Source of the DNA: Ailurus styani
Taxonomy: Eukaryota > Chordata > Mammalia > Carnivora > Ailuridae
NCBI GenBank assembly: GCA_002007465.1
Contig: LNAC01000065.1
Span: 3,467,623 to 3,531,622 of the forward strand
Reading direction: 5' to 3'
Length of the DNA: 64,000 nucleotides
Part shown: positions 33,643-44,446 of the stretch, one piece after another
Layout of the letters: the number at the start of each line of letters is the position of its first letter
Position numbering within the stretch: the first letter of the stretch is position 1
Translations under genes and position numbers: made by a program
Notes under the pieces: generated by a model
Databases searched by the model: none
Seen by the model: only the letters and a program-made list of their open reading frames with translations
Told to the model about the DNA's origin: nothing

Positions 33643-34135
33643 ATAAGAAGATGTAGTGAAAAGAAGGGCCATATGTACTCCAATGTTCATAGCAGCAATG
33701 TCCACAATCACCAAACTGTGGAAAAAGCTGAGATGCCCTTCAACAGACAAATGGATAAAGAAGATGTGGTCCATATATACAATGGAATATTACTCAGCCA
33801 TCAGAAAGGATGAATACCCACCTTTTTATCAACATGGACAGGTCTGGAGGAGATTATGCTGAGTGAAATGAGTCAAGCAGAGAAAGTCAATTATCATATG
33901 GTTTCACTTACTTGTGGAACATAAGGAATAACATGGAAGACTCTAGGGGAAGGGAAGGAAAAGTGAATTGGGGTAAATCAGAGTGGGAGATGAACCATGA
34001 GAGACTGTGGACTCTGAGAAACAAACTGAGGGTTATGGAGGGGAGGGGAGATGGGTAAGCCTGGTGGTGGGTATTAAAGAGGGCACGTATTGCATGGAGC
34101 ACTGGGTGTGGTGCACAAACAAACAAACAAACAAA
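33643..34135 (+). mobile_element. Recent 5'-truncated L1 3' end with ORF2 C-terminal remnant
   Basis: The insertion is bounded by the exact duplication aagcaagaaact (33631-33642 and 34136-34147). It ends in an A-rich tail (aacaaacaaacaaacaaa). The plus frame around 33750-33810 still reads the ORF2p C-terminal hallmark IYTMEYYSAIRKDE, but the frame breaks soon after. The 3' untranslated part (ctgagggttatggagggg, gcatggagcactgggtgtg) is well kept. Inactive. Confidence 0.92.
33656..33862 (+). pseudogene. L1 ORF2p C-terminal fragment, dead
   Basis: The frame encodes 68 residues including DKWIKKMWSIYTMEYYSAI, the conserved C-terminal segment of L1 ORF2p. Endonuclease, reverse transcriptase and Cys-rich domains are absent because the copy is 5' truncated, and the frame ends early relative to full ORF2p. 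No function expected. Confidence 0.8.
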
Positions 34136-34429
34136 AAGCAAGAAACTGGTTGAGATTAGATGGAGTTTATGACTTAATATCTTTGGATAAGTAGGTACGT
34201 TGAGGCAATAGTTGAGGCTGTTCATCTCCTTGGGTAAATTATTGAGTTGGTTCCGCAATCTTGTGTTTAAGGAGCAAGTGTTTTCTCAAGCAATTAGTTG
34301 AGTTATTTTATGCTTGTTCTCATTAGTGTTTAACATAGGGAAAAGATAATATGCTTGGTTCCAGGATTGTTTGACACAGCGACAGAGATCATGTTGGTTT
34401 TAGTCCCCAACATACACACACCTAAACTC

Positions 34430-34695
34430 TCAGCCACTCTTGTTGGCTTCATTTCCTCCAACTCTCCTTGATACTACTGAAGTTTAATCACCTTCATTTC
34501 TCACCTGGAATGCCATTATAAATTCCAAATTCTTTCTCTTTTTCTTTTTACTTTTCTAAAATTCATTTTCTACACAGGTGCTTACCAAACACCTTTGTCC
34601 CCTACTTAAAATCTTCCAGAAGTTTCACACTGGACTTGATGAGCAAGTGGCATCTGTTACCCATCACTAGAGGTAGAAGTCTAAACACTTCTGCC
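34430..34695 (+). mobile_element. L2 LINE, left segment
   Basis: ccaactctccttgatactac, tctcacctggaatgccatta, cctacttaaaatcttccaga and agaggtagaagtctaaacac follow L2 order. It is interrupted by the probable LTR that follows and apparently continues at 35140. Confidence 0.55.
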
Positions 34696-34699
34696 CCAT

Positions 34700-35115
34700 G
34701 CATCTTGGTATCAAGGTTGCCAAGGAAAACAAAATGCAGGCAAGCCCTGGATGGAGCAAAGCTTTACTCACACAGGGAAGAAACAGAGCAAGATCAGCTT
34801 CAGCAGCAGGCATCAGATGGCCAATGGATCCCTCCATCACAGCCGATGCTGGGCAAGTTGGCCTGTGTGCCCTCTTGTGCTTCCTGTCCTCTCTCTGCAT
34901 GGGACAGATGTAGTATTGGGGTTGACCACTTGCCATATGGCCCCCACATGTAAGCAGACCAAGAATGTATGCACTGAGTCCATAACAGGGGAAGATAAAC
35001 TCACACAAGGTGATAAGCCCAGCACAGGCTGTGAGGTTGTGAGTACTCTTTAGCTTTTGGTAAGGAAGGCCCAAGACCCAATCTTATGTAGCCAAAAGGG
35101 GATCAAAAGACTGCA
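34700..35115 (-). mobile_element. Probable solo LTR, unclassified
   Basis: On the minus strand the block contains a possible polyadenylation region, gagtaaagctttgctccatc, followed by a U5-like stretch. It sits between two L2 segments, and atgcat occurs at both edges (34698-34703 and 35115-35120). The 135-codon minus-strand frame crosses the block without recognisable domains. Family unknown; the boundaries are approximate. Confidence 0.35.
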
Positions 35116-35139
35116 TGCATGAAGTTACTTTTCCTAGCA

Positions 35140-35645
35140 CCACTCAGAATGAAACCAAAAGTCCTTACATTGACAGAAAGCCCCTACTGTTCTCTCTGAC
35201 TTTCACTTGAACTATTCTCCCCTTTGGTCTAGCACTATGTTGTGGTCATAGAGACATTTCTTCCGTTCCTGCCTTGTGGCCTGTGAACCATTCATTCCCT
35301 CAGGCTTGTCTGGTAGGCCTCTGCCTGAAGTCTTGGGATCTCTTTTTTTATAATTGAGATCTTATCTCAGTGATCATTTTTTCAGAGAGAAATTCCTTGA
35401 CTACTGAATCTAAAGTAATTCCTTTTGCCCCCATATATTTTGTGATCTAATTCTACTTTTATCCATATGATTTACTGTTATTTGGAATTCTTCTGTTCAC
35501 TTACTCACTTACTTGTTTATTTCTGCCTTTTATCAGAAAAGTGACAGGAATGTGAGTCAGACCTCTGCCTTCTTTAATGTTCTATTTCCAGTACCTAGAA
35601 TGTTGCTTTGTACATAGTAAATATTTTTAAATATTTGTTTCACTG
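35140..35645 (+). mobile_element. L2 LINE 3' end
   Basis: gaatgaaaccaaaagtcctt, tcagagagaaattccttgac, gtacctagaatgttgctttg and tacatagtaaatatttttaa are the ordered L2 3' landmarks. Confidence 0.8.
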
Positions 35646-35929
35646 TGTTTGTGGCAATTAGGAGAGTACTCTGATACCTTGCAAGTGCATGTGTAAATTG
35701 GTGCAGTTCAACAATATTTATTAGTATTAGAAATGTTCGTGCTTTTAGTTGGGGAATTTCTGTGTCTAGGTGTTTTGTCCTACAGATATACTTGCACCTG
35801 TGAAAAAAAGCAGGTATGTGCAAAGATATTTGTTATGCACACACATAGCAAGTCTGAAGCTGCTACCTTAGAAGGACTTGCTTACAAGGTTGGCTCTTGG
35901 TTGGCTTCTGGTAACTTGGCTGGTAACAG
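35646..35929. other. Unassigned
   Basis: Nothing recognised. Confidence 0.4.
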
Positions 35930-36410
35930 TTCTCTGAACTGATAAGAAAGGTTGTCTTTCTTAGCAAAGTTTGCCTGATAAAAAAGGAATGCTAAGGCTG
36001 TTTTAACCACTTGGAGTACTGAACACCGGTTTTCTACATGGAAATTGGGAGCTTTGGTAGTTGCTCAGCAGGGGTTATCTATGTGACCAGTCCCAGCAAA
36101 AACCTCAGCAGTGAGTCTCTAGTGGGTTTCCCTGGGCAGAACCCTTGCACGTATGTTACTGCATGTTTTGCTGAGGAAGAAGGAGCACAGTCTGTGTCCT
36201 CTCGCCAGAGGCAATGCTGGTAGGGAGACTATGCTTGGATTTCTTCAGGCTCTGCTTGTGTCTCTTCCACTTGCTGACCCTGTTGTGTATCCTCTTGCCG
36301 AAATAAACCTTAGCTGTGAGCACAAGTGTATTCTGAGGTCTGAAAGTTCTTCCAATGAATCATGAACTATATGGATGGCCTTGGGGAATCTGTGAAACAT
36401 TCATTATAAG
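35930..36410 (+). mobile_element. ERVL-type LTR (MER21-like)
   Basis: The downstream part carries a polyadenylation signal region (ttgccgaaataaaccttagc), then tgtgagcacaagtgtattct, gaggtctgaaagttcttcc and atggccttggggaatctg, the R-U5 pattern of MER21-like LTRs. The upstream part is decayed. No internal retroviral genes are adjacent. Confidence 0.6.
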
Positions 36411-36414
36411 TTGT

Positions 36415-36820
36415 CTTCTCAGAAAAATAGTAAAGCAAGCAAAATGTCCATGAATAGAGGACTAGTTCAGGCACATATACAAAAGGGAATATTTTGTAGT
36501 ATTTCTGTATGAGGCAATGCTATATTCTGAAATGGAAATATTGACAAAATATCTTAAGGGAAAATCCAGAATTCAGTGTTTTGTGGAAATTATATGCTGC
36601 TATTTGTGCACACACATATTTTAAAAATGTGTAGAGTATCACGGGAAATATATTTAAGAAGCTGATAATAATGGATACCTCTGAGAAGAAGGACTTGGTG
36701 GTTGAGGGGAAACAAAGGGCAAGAGAGGTTTTACTATCTATCTTGCACTAATCTATTGGCCATTAGTCCCATGTGTTTATTTAAATTGAACTAAAATTAA
36801 ATAAAATTTAAAAATTCGGT
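36415..36820 (+). mobile_element. Old L1 (L1M class) 3' end
   Basis: aaaatgtccatgaatagagg, tgtatgaggcaatgctatat, tggatacctctgagaagaag and the A-rich end aattaaataaaatttaaaa are sense L1M tail features. Confidence 0.75.
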
Positions 36821-36823
36821 TTT

Positions 36824-36990
36824 GGGCACCTAGGTGGCTCAGTGGGTTAAGCCTCTGCCTTCGGCTCAGATCGAGCTCTGTATCAGGCTCTCTGTTCAGC
36901 AGGGAGCCTGCTTCCCCCCCTCCCTCTGCCTGCCTCTCTGCCTACTTGTGATCTCTCTCTGTCAAATAAATAAATAAAAATCTTTAAAAA
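36824..36990 (+). mobile_element. CAN-SINE with a 22-nt internal deletion
   Basis: Head gggcacctaggtggctcag. Relative to other copies in this window, 22 nt between ggctcag and atcgag are missing (junction at 36869/36870), removing the gtcatgatctcagggtcc segment of the tRNA-related part. The tail is intact. Confidence 0.95.
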
Positions 36991-37629
36991 AAATTCTATT
37001 TCTTGTACTAGCCATGTTCCTTAATAGTACAGATAGAAGCTCCCATACTGGACAATACAGATATAGAATATTTTCATCATTGAAGAATGATGTTTTGGAC
37101 AGTACTGATTTCTATCTTTTTAAAATATTATTTATATTTATTTTTCAAAAAATGAATTAAAACAAAATATTAGTTGAATGAATGAATGATTAATGTTGGC
37201 TAAAAACTTTTCTATGAACAACCTATTCTGGGAATCTCAACAAATGCAATCAAGTCACCCATTTTTGTGAAATTAAGTTTGCATCTAGTTCAAGTAGGTA
37301 AGCTGAAGAACAGCTTAAATTCTCAGTACTTATCTATAAAAGCAAATCTTCAGTCTAAGGGCTGAAGCCAATTCTAGATCTAGGAAATCCTAGCCAATTC
37401 ACCACGGAGTGCCAAGGAACACAGAGTGGGATTATTGGCCTTCCCCTTTCACCAGCTCTAGCAACTTAGCCCAAAGGCATTTGGCTGGTTCTAGCACACT
37501 CCTATGCAAAGTCAAACAGACCTCCTTGCTGTTCACTCCCTCACTCCCTCAGGAAAGGGAGTAACTGTCCAAAAACAAATTATAATCAATTTTATATGCT
37601 TGAATTGAGTCAGTAATGGTACTATTAGT
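36991..37629. other. Unassigned
   Basis: AT-rich; no gene or clear repeat. Confidence 0.4.
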
Positions 37630-38310
37630 ATTTTTACAGTTCAGCTCATTATTTATTAAATGTCTACTTAATAATAAATGACCTTTATCTTTGAGGTCCC
37701 TATGGTCTAGTGTGGGAGATGGAAAAAGAACAGATTGTGTTGATACAATAGCATGAATGGTGCCAATGTAAAAGTTTGCTCAAGATGCAATGAGACATGG
37801 AGGAAGCCTGCCTGGTCCAGTCAGGGAGGTTGTGTAAGACATTGTAGGAATGGAGAGTGGGAAGAGTGCTCTAGGCTGAGGAATGTCACCTTGGCAGAGA
37901 CAAGAAGGTAGAAAGAGTCTCCGGTGTCCTAGAGTCATTGAGTAGTAGAGTGCAAAACTATAGGTTGGGTGGTGGTGGGGCACCTGGGTGGCTCAGTCGG
38001 TTAAGCGTCTGCCTTCAGCTCAGGTCATGATCCCAGGGTCCTGAGATCGAGTACTGCATCAGGCTCCTTGTTCCGCAGGGGAGTCTGCTTCTCCCTCTTC
38101 CCTGCTTGCGCTCTCCCTCCCTCTTGCACTCTCTCTCTCTCAAATAAATAAATAAAGTCTTAAAACAAAACAAAACAAAATACAAAACTATCGGTGGAGA
38201 CCATGGCAAGAAATGACAAGGCAAGTAAGGGTTAAGTGGTGGGAGGCCTTGTACTGAATGCCAAGCAGACAGGATTTATCTGGTGGGGCCAGAAAAGAAG
38301 AAAAGACCTG
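37630..38310 (+). mobile_element. Ancient 'C' family repeat, split by a SINE
   Basis: Phrases in order: attatttattaaatgtctac, gtccctatggtctagtgtgg, gaatggagagtgggaagagt, ggcagagacaagaaggtag, then after the SINE ggtgggaggccttgtactga and atgccaagcag. The pattern matches a widespread mammalian repeat, also present at 58320-59070. I do not assign a name. Confidence 0.5.
37976..38182 (+). mobile_element. CAN-SINE inside ancient repeat
   Basis: Head ggggcacctgggtggctcag, body gctcaggtcatgatcccagg, impure tail (ttaaaacaaaacaaaacaaa). The duplication caaaactataggt/caaaactatcggt flanks it. Confidence 0.95.
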
Positions 38311-39374
38311 GAGCAGGGAGCGGGCTGTCAGATATGTGTGGATTTCCCCGACTGCATTTCGAGGGATGGACTCAGGTAGGCAAAACCCAGGCAAGGTGAC
38401 CCATTAGGACATTTTTGTCACAGTCCAGATGAAAACTGAGGAAAGCCTTTTTTTTTTAAACATCTTTTTATTGGCATTTTTCTCTTCTGTGTCTCACTTT
38501 TTCTACTTCCTCATTGATGCTTCTTGAGATCATTTTTCAGATAAACTGCTTGAACCCAAGTCCCATCTCAAGGTCTTCTAGTGGGAAAATACAAAGTAAG
38601 CAAAGAAGACAGTAGAATCAGATGTTGCACAGAAGAACCAGTAAGATAAGAACTGAACTTTTTTGTGGCTTCCTCAATAGGGATGTCATTGGTCACTTTT
38701 GTAAGAGCAGTTTCCATGAAGCTGTGGCAGCAGAATCCAGATTGCAGAGAACCGAGGAGTGGTTTTGAGATGAGGAAGAAGGAAAATGAATACAGATGAA
38801 GCTTCCAAAAAATGTGGCAAGGGATAAGGTGATAACTACAAGGAGACAGAAGGGGTTCAGGTGGGGAATTTTCCAGAATAGGGGAGGTTTTTACAAGGGA
38901 CATGTCAGAGAGTCCTACTGTCCTACCCCTCATACAGTTACTTCTCAAATAAACTTGCCATGTCTGAAAAGACACCACCATTGTAAAAGAAGGGCAGGGA
39001 TAGAAAACGGTAGATAATTGACAATATAATTTGAGCTCCTGGATCCAGCCATGCCTGAAGCTTCCAGATTCCTCACTCCTTGCAGCTGGACTTGAGTTAA
39101 GTGAATTCTCCATGTTGCCTGAGTCAGGAGGAGTTACGTTTCTATAGTTTGAAAATTTTGAGTAGTATAAAACCTTTCTTCTATAAGACTAATTGGAATA
39201 CATTTCTACTTTTACAACACACATACAGACAATTAAAAGTGGTGAAAGATAGAAAAAGCAGAGAGAAAATGAGAAAGTGGTGTAAGACAGACCGAATTTA
39301 TGAAATGAGGCCCTTGAGAGGATGGTAGCTGATGAAACTAAGAACTTGAATGAAATAATTACTCACAAGTATTT
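38311..39374. other. Unassigned; part ancient-repeat-like; holds the longest open frame
   Basis: The sequence at 38600-38800 (gatgttgcacagaagaacca, gtcattggtcacttttgtaa, gagcagtttccatgaagct) recalls an old mammalian repeat. The 181-codon minus-strand frame at 38568-39113, the longest in the window, overlaps it. Its product is low in charged residues, has no domain, and lacks splice or promoter signals. I do not call it a gene. Confidence 0.4.
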
Positions 39375-39800
39375 TTTTACAGCATTTTGGTGTGATGATT
39401 TTAAAATACACAGAAAAATTAAACTATTATGAAGTTAGCTATCCTCCATCTATCACCTAGATTCTGTCATTAACATTTCTCATTTCCCATTTTTGCTTTA
39501 TTACTATCTCCTTTATCCATCCTTCTATCTGTTCATCAAGGCATCTTATTTTTTTGATGCATTTCAAAAGAAGCTGCAGATATTAGGACACTTCACTCCT
39601 TAAATATTTCCACAAGCATATCATTAACTTGATTTCTAAATTTGTTTATAGTTAAGTACCTAACATTTTGAAAAAAAATACCCTTTGATATTTTAAAATT
39701 CAAGCACTTTACTATTTTTAATGCCGTTATTATAATTTCTAAAGGATATTTGCATGTTCCCATCATATTTCACAGCATGATCCATTAGACATATTTCTGA
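39375..39800 (-). mobile_element. Old L1 (L1M class) 3' fragment
   Basis: gatgcatttcaaaagaagct, gcagatattaggacacttc and ccacaagcatatcattaac are the antisense L1M tail phrases. Confidence 0.6.
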
Positions 39801-40311
39801 AAAACATAAACCAAGTTCATTCAAGTAGGTTTCTAATATGCTGCCTTATGAAGAAGACTGAAATAATCATGAATAAGGGTATGAGGTTTGACATATATCT
39901 ACTGTGATCCAGAAAATCAATTTCATACCAGTGGCACTTGCGTTTGCCTTGCAAATGACGATGTGTACTTAAGTTTCATTTACTCTCTTCCCTGATGGAA
40001 TGTTGACCCTGGAAGGCATTGTGAGCCTAGTACTATAAAGAGCTTTGGCTTTGCAACAGGGCCTAGCAGACTATTTTCTGAGAAATACAGAAGTGTAAAT
40101 ATTCTATACAGATAAATATTTTGTGTAATAATCCACCTTAGTTCTTGTCCTAGCCTTTACCTATCTCTAAATACTGTGTTCTCTTTATATTGTAAATCCT
40201 TGCTGTCTGAGTTTAATTTCTGAATATCTGCATATTTTTTTGGCCTAGTATAATTTACTATATTGCTGGCTGAATCCTCGTGATTGCTCACTAATCCATC
40301 ATCGCCCCCCC
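39801..40311. other. Unassigned
   Basis: Nothing recognised. Confidence 0.4.
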
Positions 40312-40512
40312 TTTTTTTTTTTTTTAAGATTTTATTTATTTATTTCACAGAGGGAGAGAGGTCACAAGGAGGCAGAGAGGCAGGCAGAGAGGGGGGGGGA
40401 AGCAGGCTCCCCGCTGAGCAGGGAGCCTGATGCGGGCCTCGATCCCAGGACCCTGGGATCATGACCTGAGCCGAAAGCAGAGGGTTTAACCCACTGAGCC
40501 ACCCAGGCGCCC
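40312..40512 (-). mobile_element. CAN-SINE
   Basis: Modern body (ggcagagaggcaggcagaga, gcccgcatcaggctccctg complement) with an internal G8 run. The inverse head ends gagccacccaggcgccc. Short duplication of the cgcccc type. Confidence 0.96.
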
Positions 40513-41204
40513 GCCCCTTCTTTCTGACCTCACGAGGACTCTTTGAACAGTGGCTTCACGTGGTTCTATCACTGACATACAGAGGACTAGGGTGTGAGCT
40601 GCAAAGAAACTATAGTCCAGGTTCATTCACTTTGCTCACATTTATATGACTTTTTAGTTAAGTCCTATGTGTCATATGTCTTCGTGTCCTCTTTTCTATG
40701 ATACGTTGAATAAAAATATTCTGATGGTTGGCCAAATATAAACAGTTTGTCTGAAAAAGGCTATCAGAAAGAGTCTTTGGGAATCTGAAACAGCTGCTCT
40801 TATCTTCCCTCTGTGGCTGATTTCCTCAGTTGTGCTCTGGCTCCCCCTTTCTCCTTTTTGTGGGGCTTATGCCATCACATATGCCCTTTGTTTCTGGAAA
40901 CTTCTAAGTTACTCTCTCTATTGTCTATTTTTTATCAGCACGAATGTTTACACATATCACCTTTAAACATTTTTTTAAGTCCCTCTTTGGCTTCTTATTT
41001 CCTCATATTTCCTTTTTATTTTGCCTCTTATCCTCCTTGCTTCTGGGACTTATCTACATTTGCCGATCCCTCTTTTATCTCTTTTAGGCCTCAGATCACT
41101 GTGCCTTCAGTTCTCTCCCTCCAATGTTAGAGTTATTTTCCAAAAGTCACTGAATTTATGGACATTTTCAGTCCTAATTCTATTTCATTTCCTTTGTAAC
41201 CTAA
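40513..41204. other. Unassigned
   Basis: A 105-codon frame (40813-41130) in pyrimidine-rich sequence is a low-complexity artefact. No family recognised. Confidence 0.4.
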
Positions 41205-41415
41205 TAGCTAATATTTATCAACGGCTTATTATGGGTTAGGCCTTTAATGGAACTGCTACCCTCAAAAATAATCTATAAGGTAAGTATTGTTTTTACCCCT
41301 ATTTGTTACATGAGGAAATTATTGCAAAAGAGGTTGGGAAAGGTCCTCAAGGTCACCTAATAAAGAGTAAGTGGGGCATCTAGAATCCCACACCAGGCGA
41401 GTGAGCCCAGAGCTC
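41205..41415 (-). mobile_element. MIR SINE
   Basis: Antisense MIR: ctaatatttatcaacggctt, taacatgaggaaattattgc-like core (ttacatgaggaaattattgc), aaggtcacctaataaag, agtggggcatctagaatccc. Confidence 0.8.
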
Positions 41416-41504
41416 CTGGGGGATGTCCTTAACCACGCTTCCTACCCTCTGACCTGTGGATGTTCTCTTGACTCTTTTTCTTCTCAGGCTGTACACTTTT
41501 CTCT

Positions 41505-42172
41505 ACCTTACAGCCACCATCCTAGTTTGGAAGACACTACCTCGGGAGGATTATTTAAAAGGCTGCCCAATCGGCCACTCTGCTGCCTGGCTTCCCTGTG
41601 CAATCCATTTTCCAGACCACAGACAGAGTGACCTTGCAGAAGCCCAAATACAATCACAGCAGGTTCTCTGCTTAAAATCCTTCAAGGGCTTCCTGGTTTT
41701 TAATCAAAAGTACAATTCCTTTTATATAGTCTAAAAGGAGCTTCCAGATCTGAATCCTGTCAAATTTGCCTGTTTGGTTGCATTTCTCAGCAGCCTCCGT
41801 TGGCCTGTGAGGACTCCAAGCAACTGACCAATGGCCCACACTCTCTCTTACTCCAGGGTTGTTTTTTTTTTTTTTTTTTTTTTTTTAAGGCTCTCTTTTT
41901 AGCTCTTCCTGGAAAGATCTTGCTCTTGGCGTCCTTCTTTTGGTGTCATTTAGATATCGCTGCCAGGAAGCCTTCCCTCGGCCCCTCGGCCTGGGTTACG
42001 TGGCTCTCCGTGTGCACCCACTCTTTCCACCCTGTACTTGAAGCCTTGGGCTTACCACTGCGTCTTGTTAATCATTCCCTGATGCTTGTCTTACTCACTC
42101 GAGTATGTCTTGCTCACCTAGCCCAATGTCTGATAGATGGTGGGTGCTCATTAAATATTTATCGAATGACCA
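41505..42172 (+). mobile_element. L2 LINE, long 3' segment
   Basis: Ordered from tacagccaccatcctagttt through gcttaaaatccttcaagggc, aaggagcttccagatctgaa and gccaggaagccttccctcgg to gcccaatgtctgatagatgg and tcattaaatatttatcgaat. An exceptionally long T run interrupts it at 41860. The 133-codon frame here is a shadow. Confidence 0.88.
41860..41886 (+). repeat. Poly(T) tract, about 27 bases
   Basis: An uninterrupted T homopolymer within L2. No SINE body is attached, so it is either slippage or the stub of an aborted retroposon. Confidence 0.95.
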
Positions 42173-42661
42173 ATGAATGTCAAACATTTCAGAAGTTCTG
42201 AATAACACTCAAAAGTGGATCCATAAATTCATTTTCACTGGTTTCATGATGCTTCTGGGCATCTCTTTCTCCACTTATGAAATGGGACTATCATAGGTAT
42301 CATCATTCTAATATATTTTTATGCTGTAACCACAAGATTTAAGCAGCACATATTCGATCTCTCAAAATTCACAGAGAATTTTTTGCTATTAACAAGGAAA
42401 AGCAGAATTAAATGTTCTATGGAACTCTATATCCTCCATATTTTTATTTTTTAATCTTATGTTTTATTGAGAAACGAGTTAGTCCAAAATCTATCAGTTC
42501 AAGGCTGTTTTGCTATCCTTTTTACGTTCTTCACTTCAAACTCTTCTTGGATTTTTATGGCCTTTAGGCCTTTTTATGACTTTATAATTTATATTTGTTT
42601 TCTTGAGGGGCTAGTAAAAGCTTTATCTAGGCTATATCCATTTCAAAGTAACTGTATATAC
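42173..42661. other. Unassigned
   Basis: AT-rich; nothing recognised. Confidence 0.4.
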
Positions 42662-43065
42662 CAGTTAGGATATTGGGTTATGCTGAGGTAACAAACAACT
42701 CCAAATATCTGTAGCTTCCAGTAACCAAGTTTTATCCCTCATCCAATAATGTGTTTATGGATCTGCAGGAGGTTAGACTCATCATAACTGCTTAGGAATC
42801 CAGATTGAGAGACTAACTCTCAACTGCCCATCTTGAATGTGAGCTACCATGCCAGAAGGACCAAAACAACAACAACACCAATAACAAAAAGTTTGAGCAT
42901 CTCCCATCTGATGCTCCAGCCTGGAAATGACACATTTCATTTAAGCTTATGACTCATTAACTAGACATAGTCACATGGCTCTACCCATAGGGATGCCTGG
43001 AAGCTCCTGAAAGTCAGAGAACTGGACGTACATGACAGGCTATGCTGGTTACCTGAGTAGATCTC
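42662..43065 (+). mobile_element. Ancient interspersed repeat, unnamed
   Basis: ttaggatattgggttatgct, gaggtaacaaacaactccaa, ccagcctggaaatgacacat and agtcacatggctctacccat match a common old mammalian repeat by order and wording. Family not assigned. Confidence 0.5.
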
Positions 43066-43440
43066 TGATACCTGCGTTCCCACTAGAACACTTCTTCCAA
43101 CAGGTCGTTTTTAACAGCCTTCCCAGCGTTCTCTAGAGTGATCCTTATTAATACCATGCCAGAGTCAAAGACAACCTGTTTATCTTATGCTCACATCTTT
43201 GTCCAAGGCTCAACGCAAAGGCACAGAGTCACTGCGCTGTCCCTTAGCACGATTCTCCCCTTGTCTGGCTTCTGTACTCACTGCTGTACTGCCTTGCAGC
43301 TCTGACCTAGGACTTGTACTGTTTCTGAGCTTCAAGGTACGACTTCTGCACCACACTCACCTCCTGTTCTCCCTCAAGAGTATCAGCATCTGAAGGAAAT
43401 GGGTAAAGGTCATTTCTGGGGTCTATGAATTTGGACTTTT
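43066..43440. other. Unassigned
   Basis: Nothing recognised; the 68-codon frame has no domain. Confidence 0.4.
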
Positions 43441-43574
43441 GTTTGTTTGGGTTTTCTTTTTTAAGATTTTATTTATTATTTTTGAGTAAACTCTACACCC
43501 ATCATGGGGCTTGAACTCACAACTCTGAGATCAAGAGTTGCATGCTCTACCCACTGAACCAGCCAGACGCCCCT
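43441..43574 (-). mobile_element. Short, old-type CAN-SINE
   Basis: About 130 bp instead of about 200. It lacks the long gag-rich segment and has the older body (actctacacccatcatgggg, cttgaactcacaactctgag, gaaccagccagacgcccc). The duplication aatttggac/aatttagac flanks it. An older CAN-SINE subfamily. Confidence 0.9.
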
Positions 43575-44009
43575 AAATTTAGACCCTTGTAAAGGAAATT
43601 TTGGATCATAGAATCCTAAATTACTCACACTACTTAAAAAAAAATGCCTTTTAAGCTTGGCTTCCCATAGCCTAAGATTCCAATTTGAAGGCAGCAAATG
43701 CCAGTGGAGCACAAAAGGTATGACATTGTAGTTAGAATACCACTCTGAACACCACAGATTAAGGATCACCCATGCCCTAGAGGGCACTGTATTCGTCTGT
43801 TTCCTCGTTTGTTTGTTTGTGAGGATATGGCTGTATCAGCTGTGACCACCCTTTCATGGACAGGGATTTTAAGATTTATTTGTTGTGTTTATCTTAGTTT
43901 TATTTGTTTGTTTGTTTGTTTGTGTTTTTCAGCACCCAACACTGAGAATGGGAAAATGGACTTATAGTTGGTAGTTTGGTTACCTGCATTCCAAATGGGA
44001 TGGCAATTG
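43575..44009. other. Unassigned, with (GTTT)n
   Basis: A (TTTG)n run lies at about 43899-43923 (tttgtttgtttgtttgtttg). Otherwise nothing recognised. Confidence 0.45.
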
Positions 44010-44265
44010 ATTATTACAGGTGTATTTATGTGTTTATCTATTTATTTAGTTATTCTTGAAGTACAGTTGACATACGAATTTATATTAGTTTTAGGTGTAT
44101 AACACAGTGATTTGACAATTCTGTACATTCCTCAATGTTCACCATGGTAAGTGTGTCACCATCTGTCACCATACAAAGTTATCACAATATTAATGATCAT
44201 ATTTCCTATGGTGTACTTTTCATCTCTATGAGTTATTTATGTATAACTGAAAATTCGTACCTCTC

Positions 44266-44446
44266 TTTTTTTAAGATTTTATTCATTTATTTGACAGAGA
44301 GAGGGAACACAAGCAGGGGGTGGGTGGGAGAGGGACAACCAGGCTTGCCACAGAGTGGGAAGCCCGATGTGGGCTCAGTCCCAGCACTCTGGGATCATGA
44401 CCTGAGCCGAAGGCAGCCGCTTAACAACTGAGCCACCCCGGTGCCC
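44266..44446 (-). mobile_element. CAN-SINE inside L1, first
   Basis: Tail complement to inverse head (gagccaccccggtgccc). The duplication aaattcgtacctc/aaatttgcacctc is slightly diverged. Confidence 0.95.

Noticed and set aside
34667..35074. 135-codon minus-strand frame
   Set aside because: Crosses a probable LTR; no retroviral protein motif.
38568..39113. 181-codon open frame on the minus strand
   Set aside because: Longest frame in the window, but no domain, promoter, splice signal or convincing codon pattern; part of it lies in ancient-repeat-like sequence. A frame of this length is expected by chance in 64 kb on six frames.
41800..42201. 133-codon frame
   Set aside because: Lies in L2 and includes a Phe run from the T27 tract.
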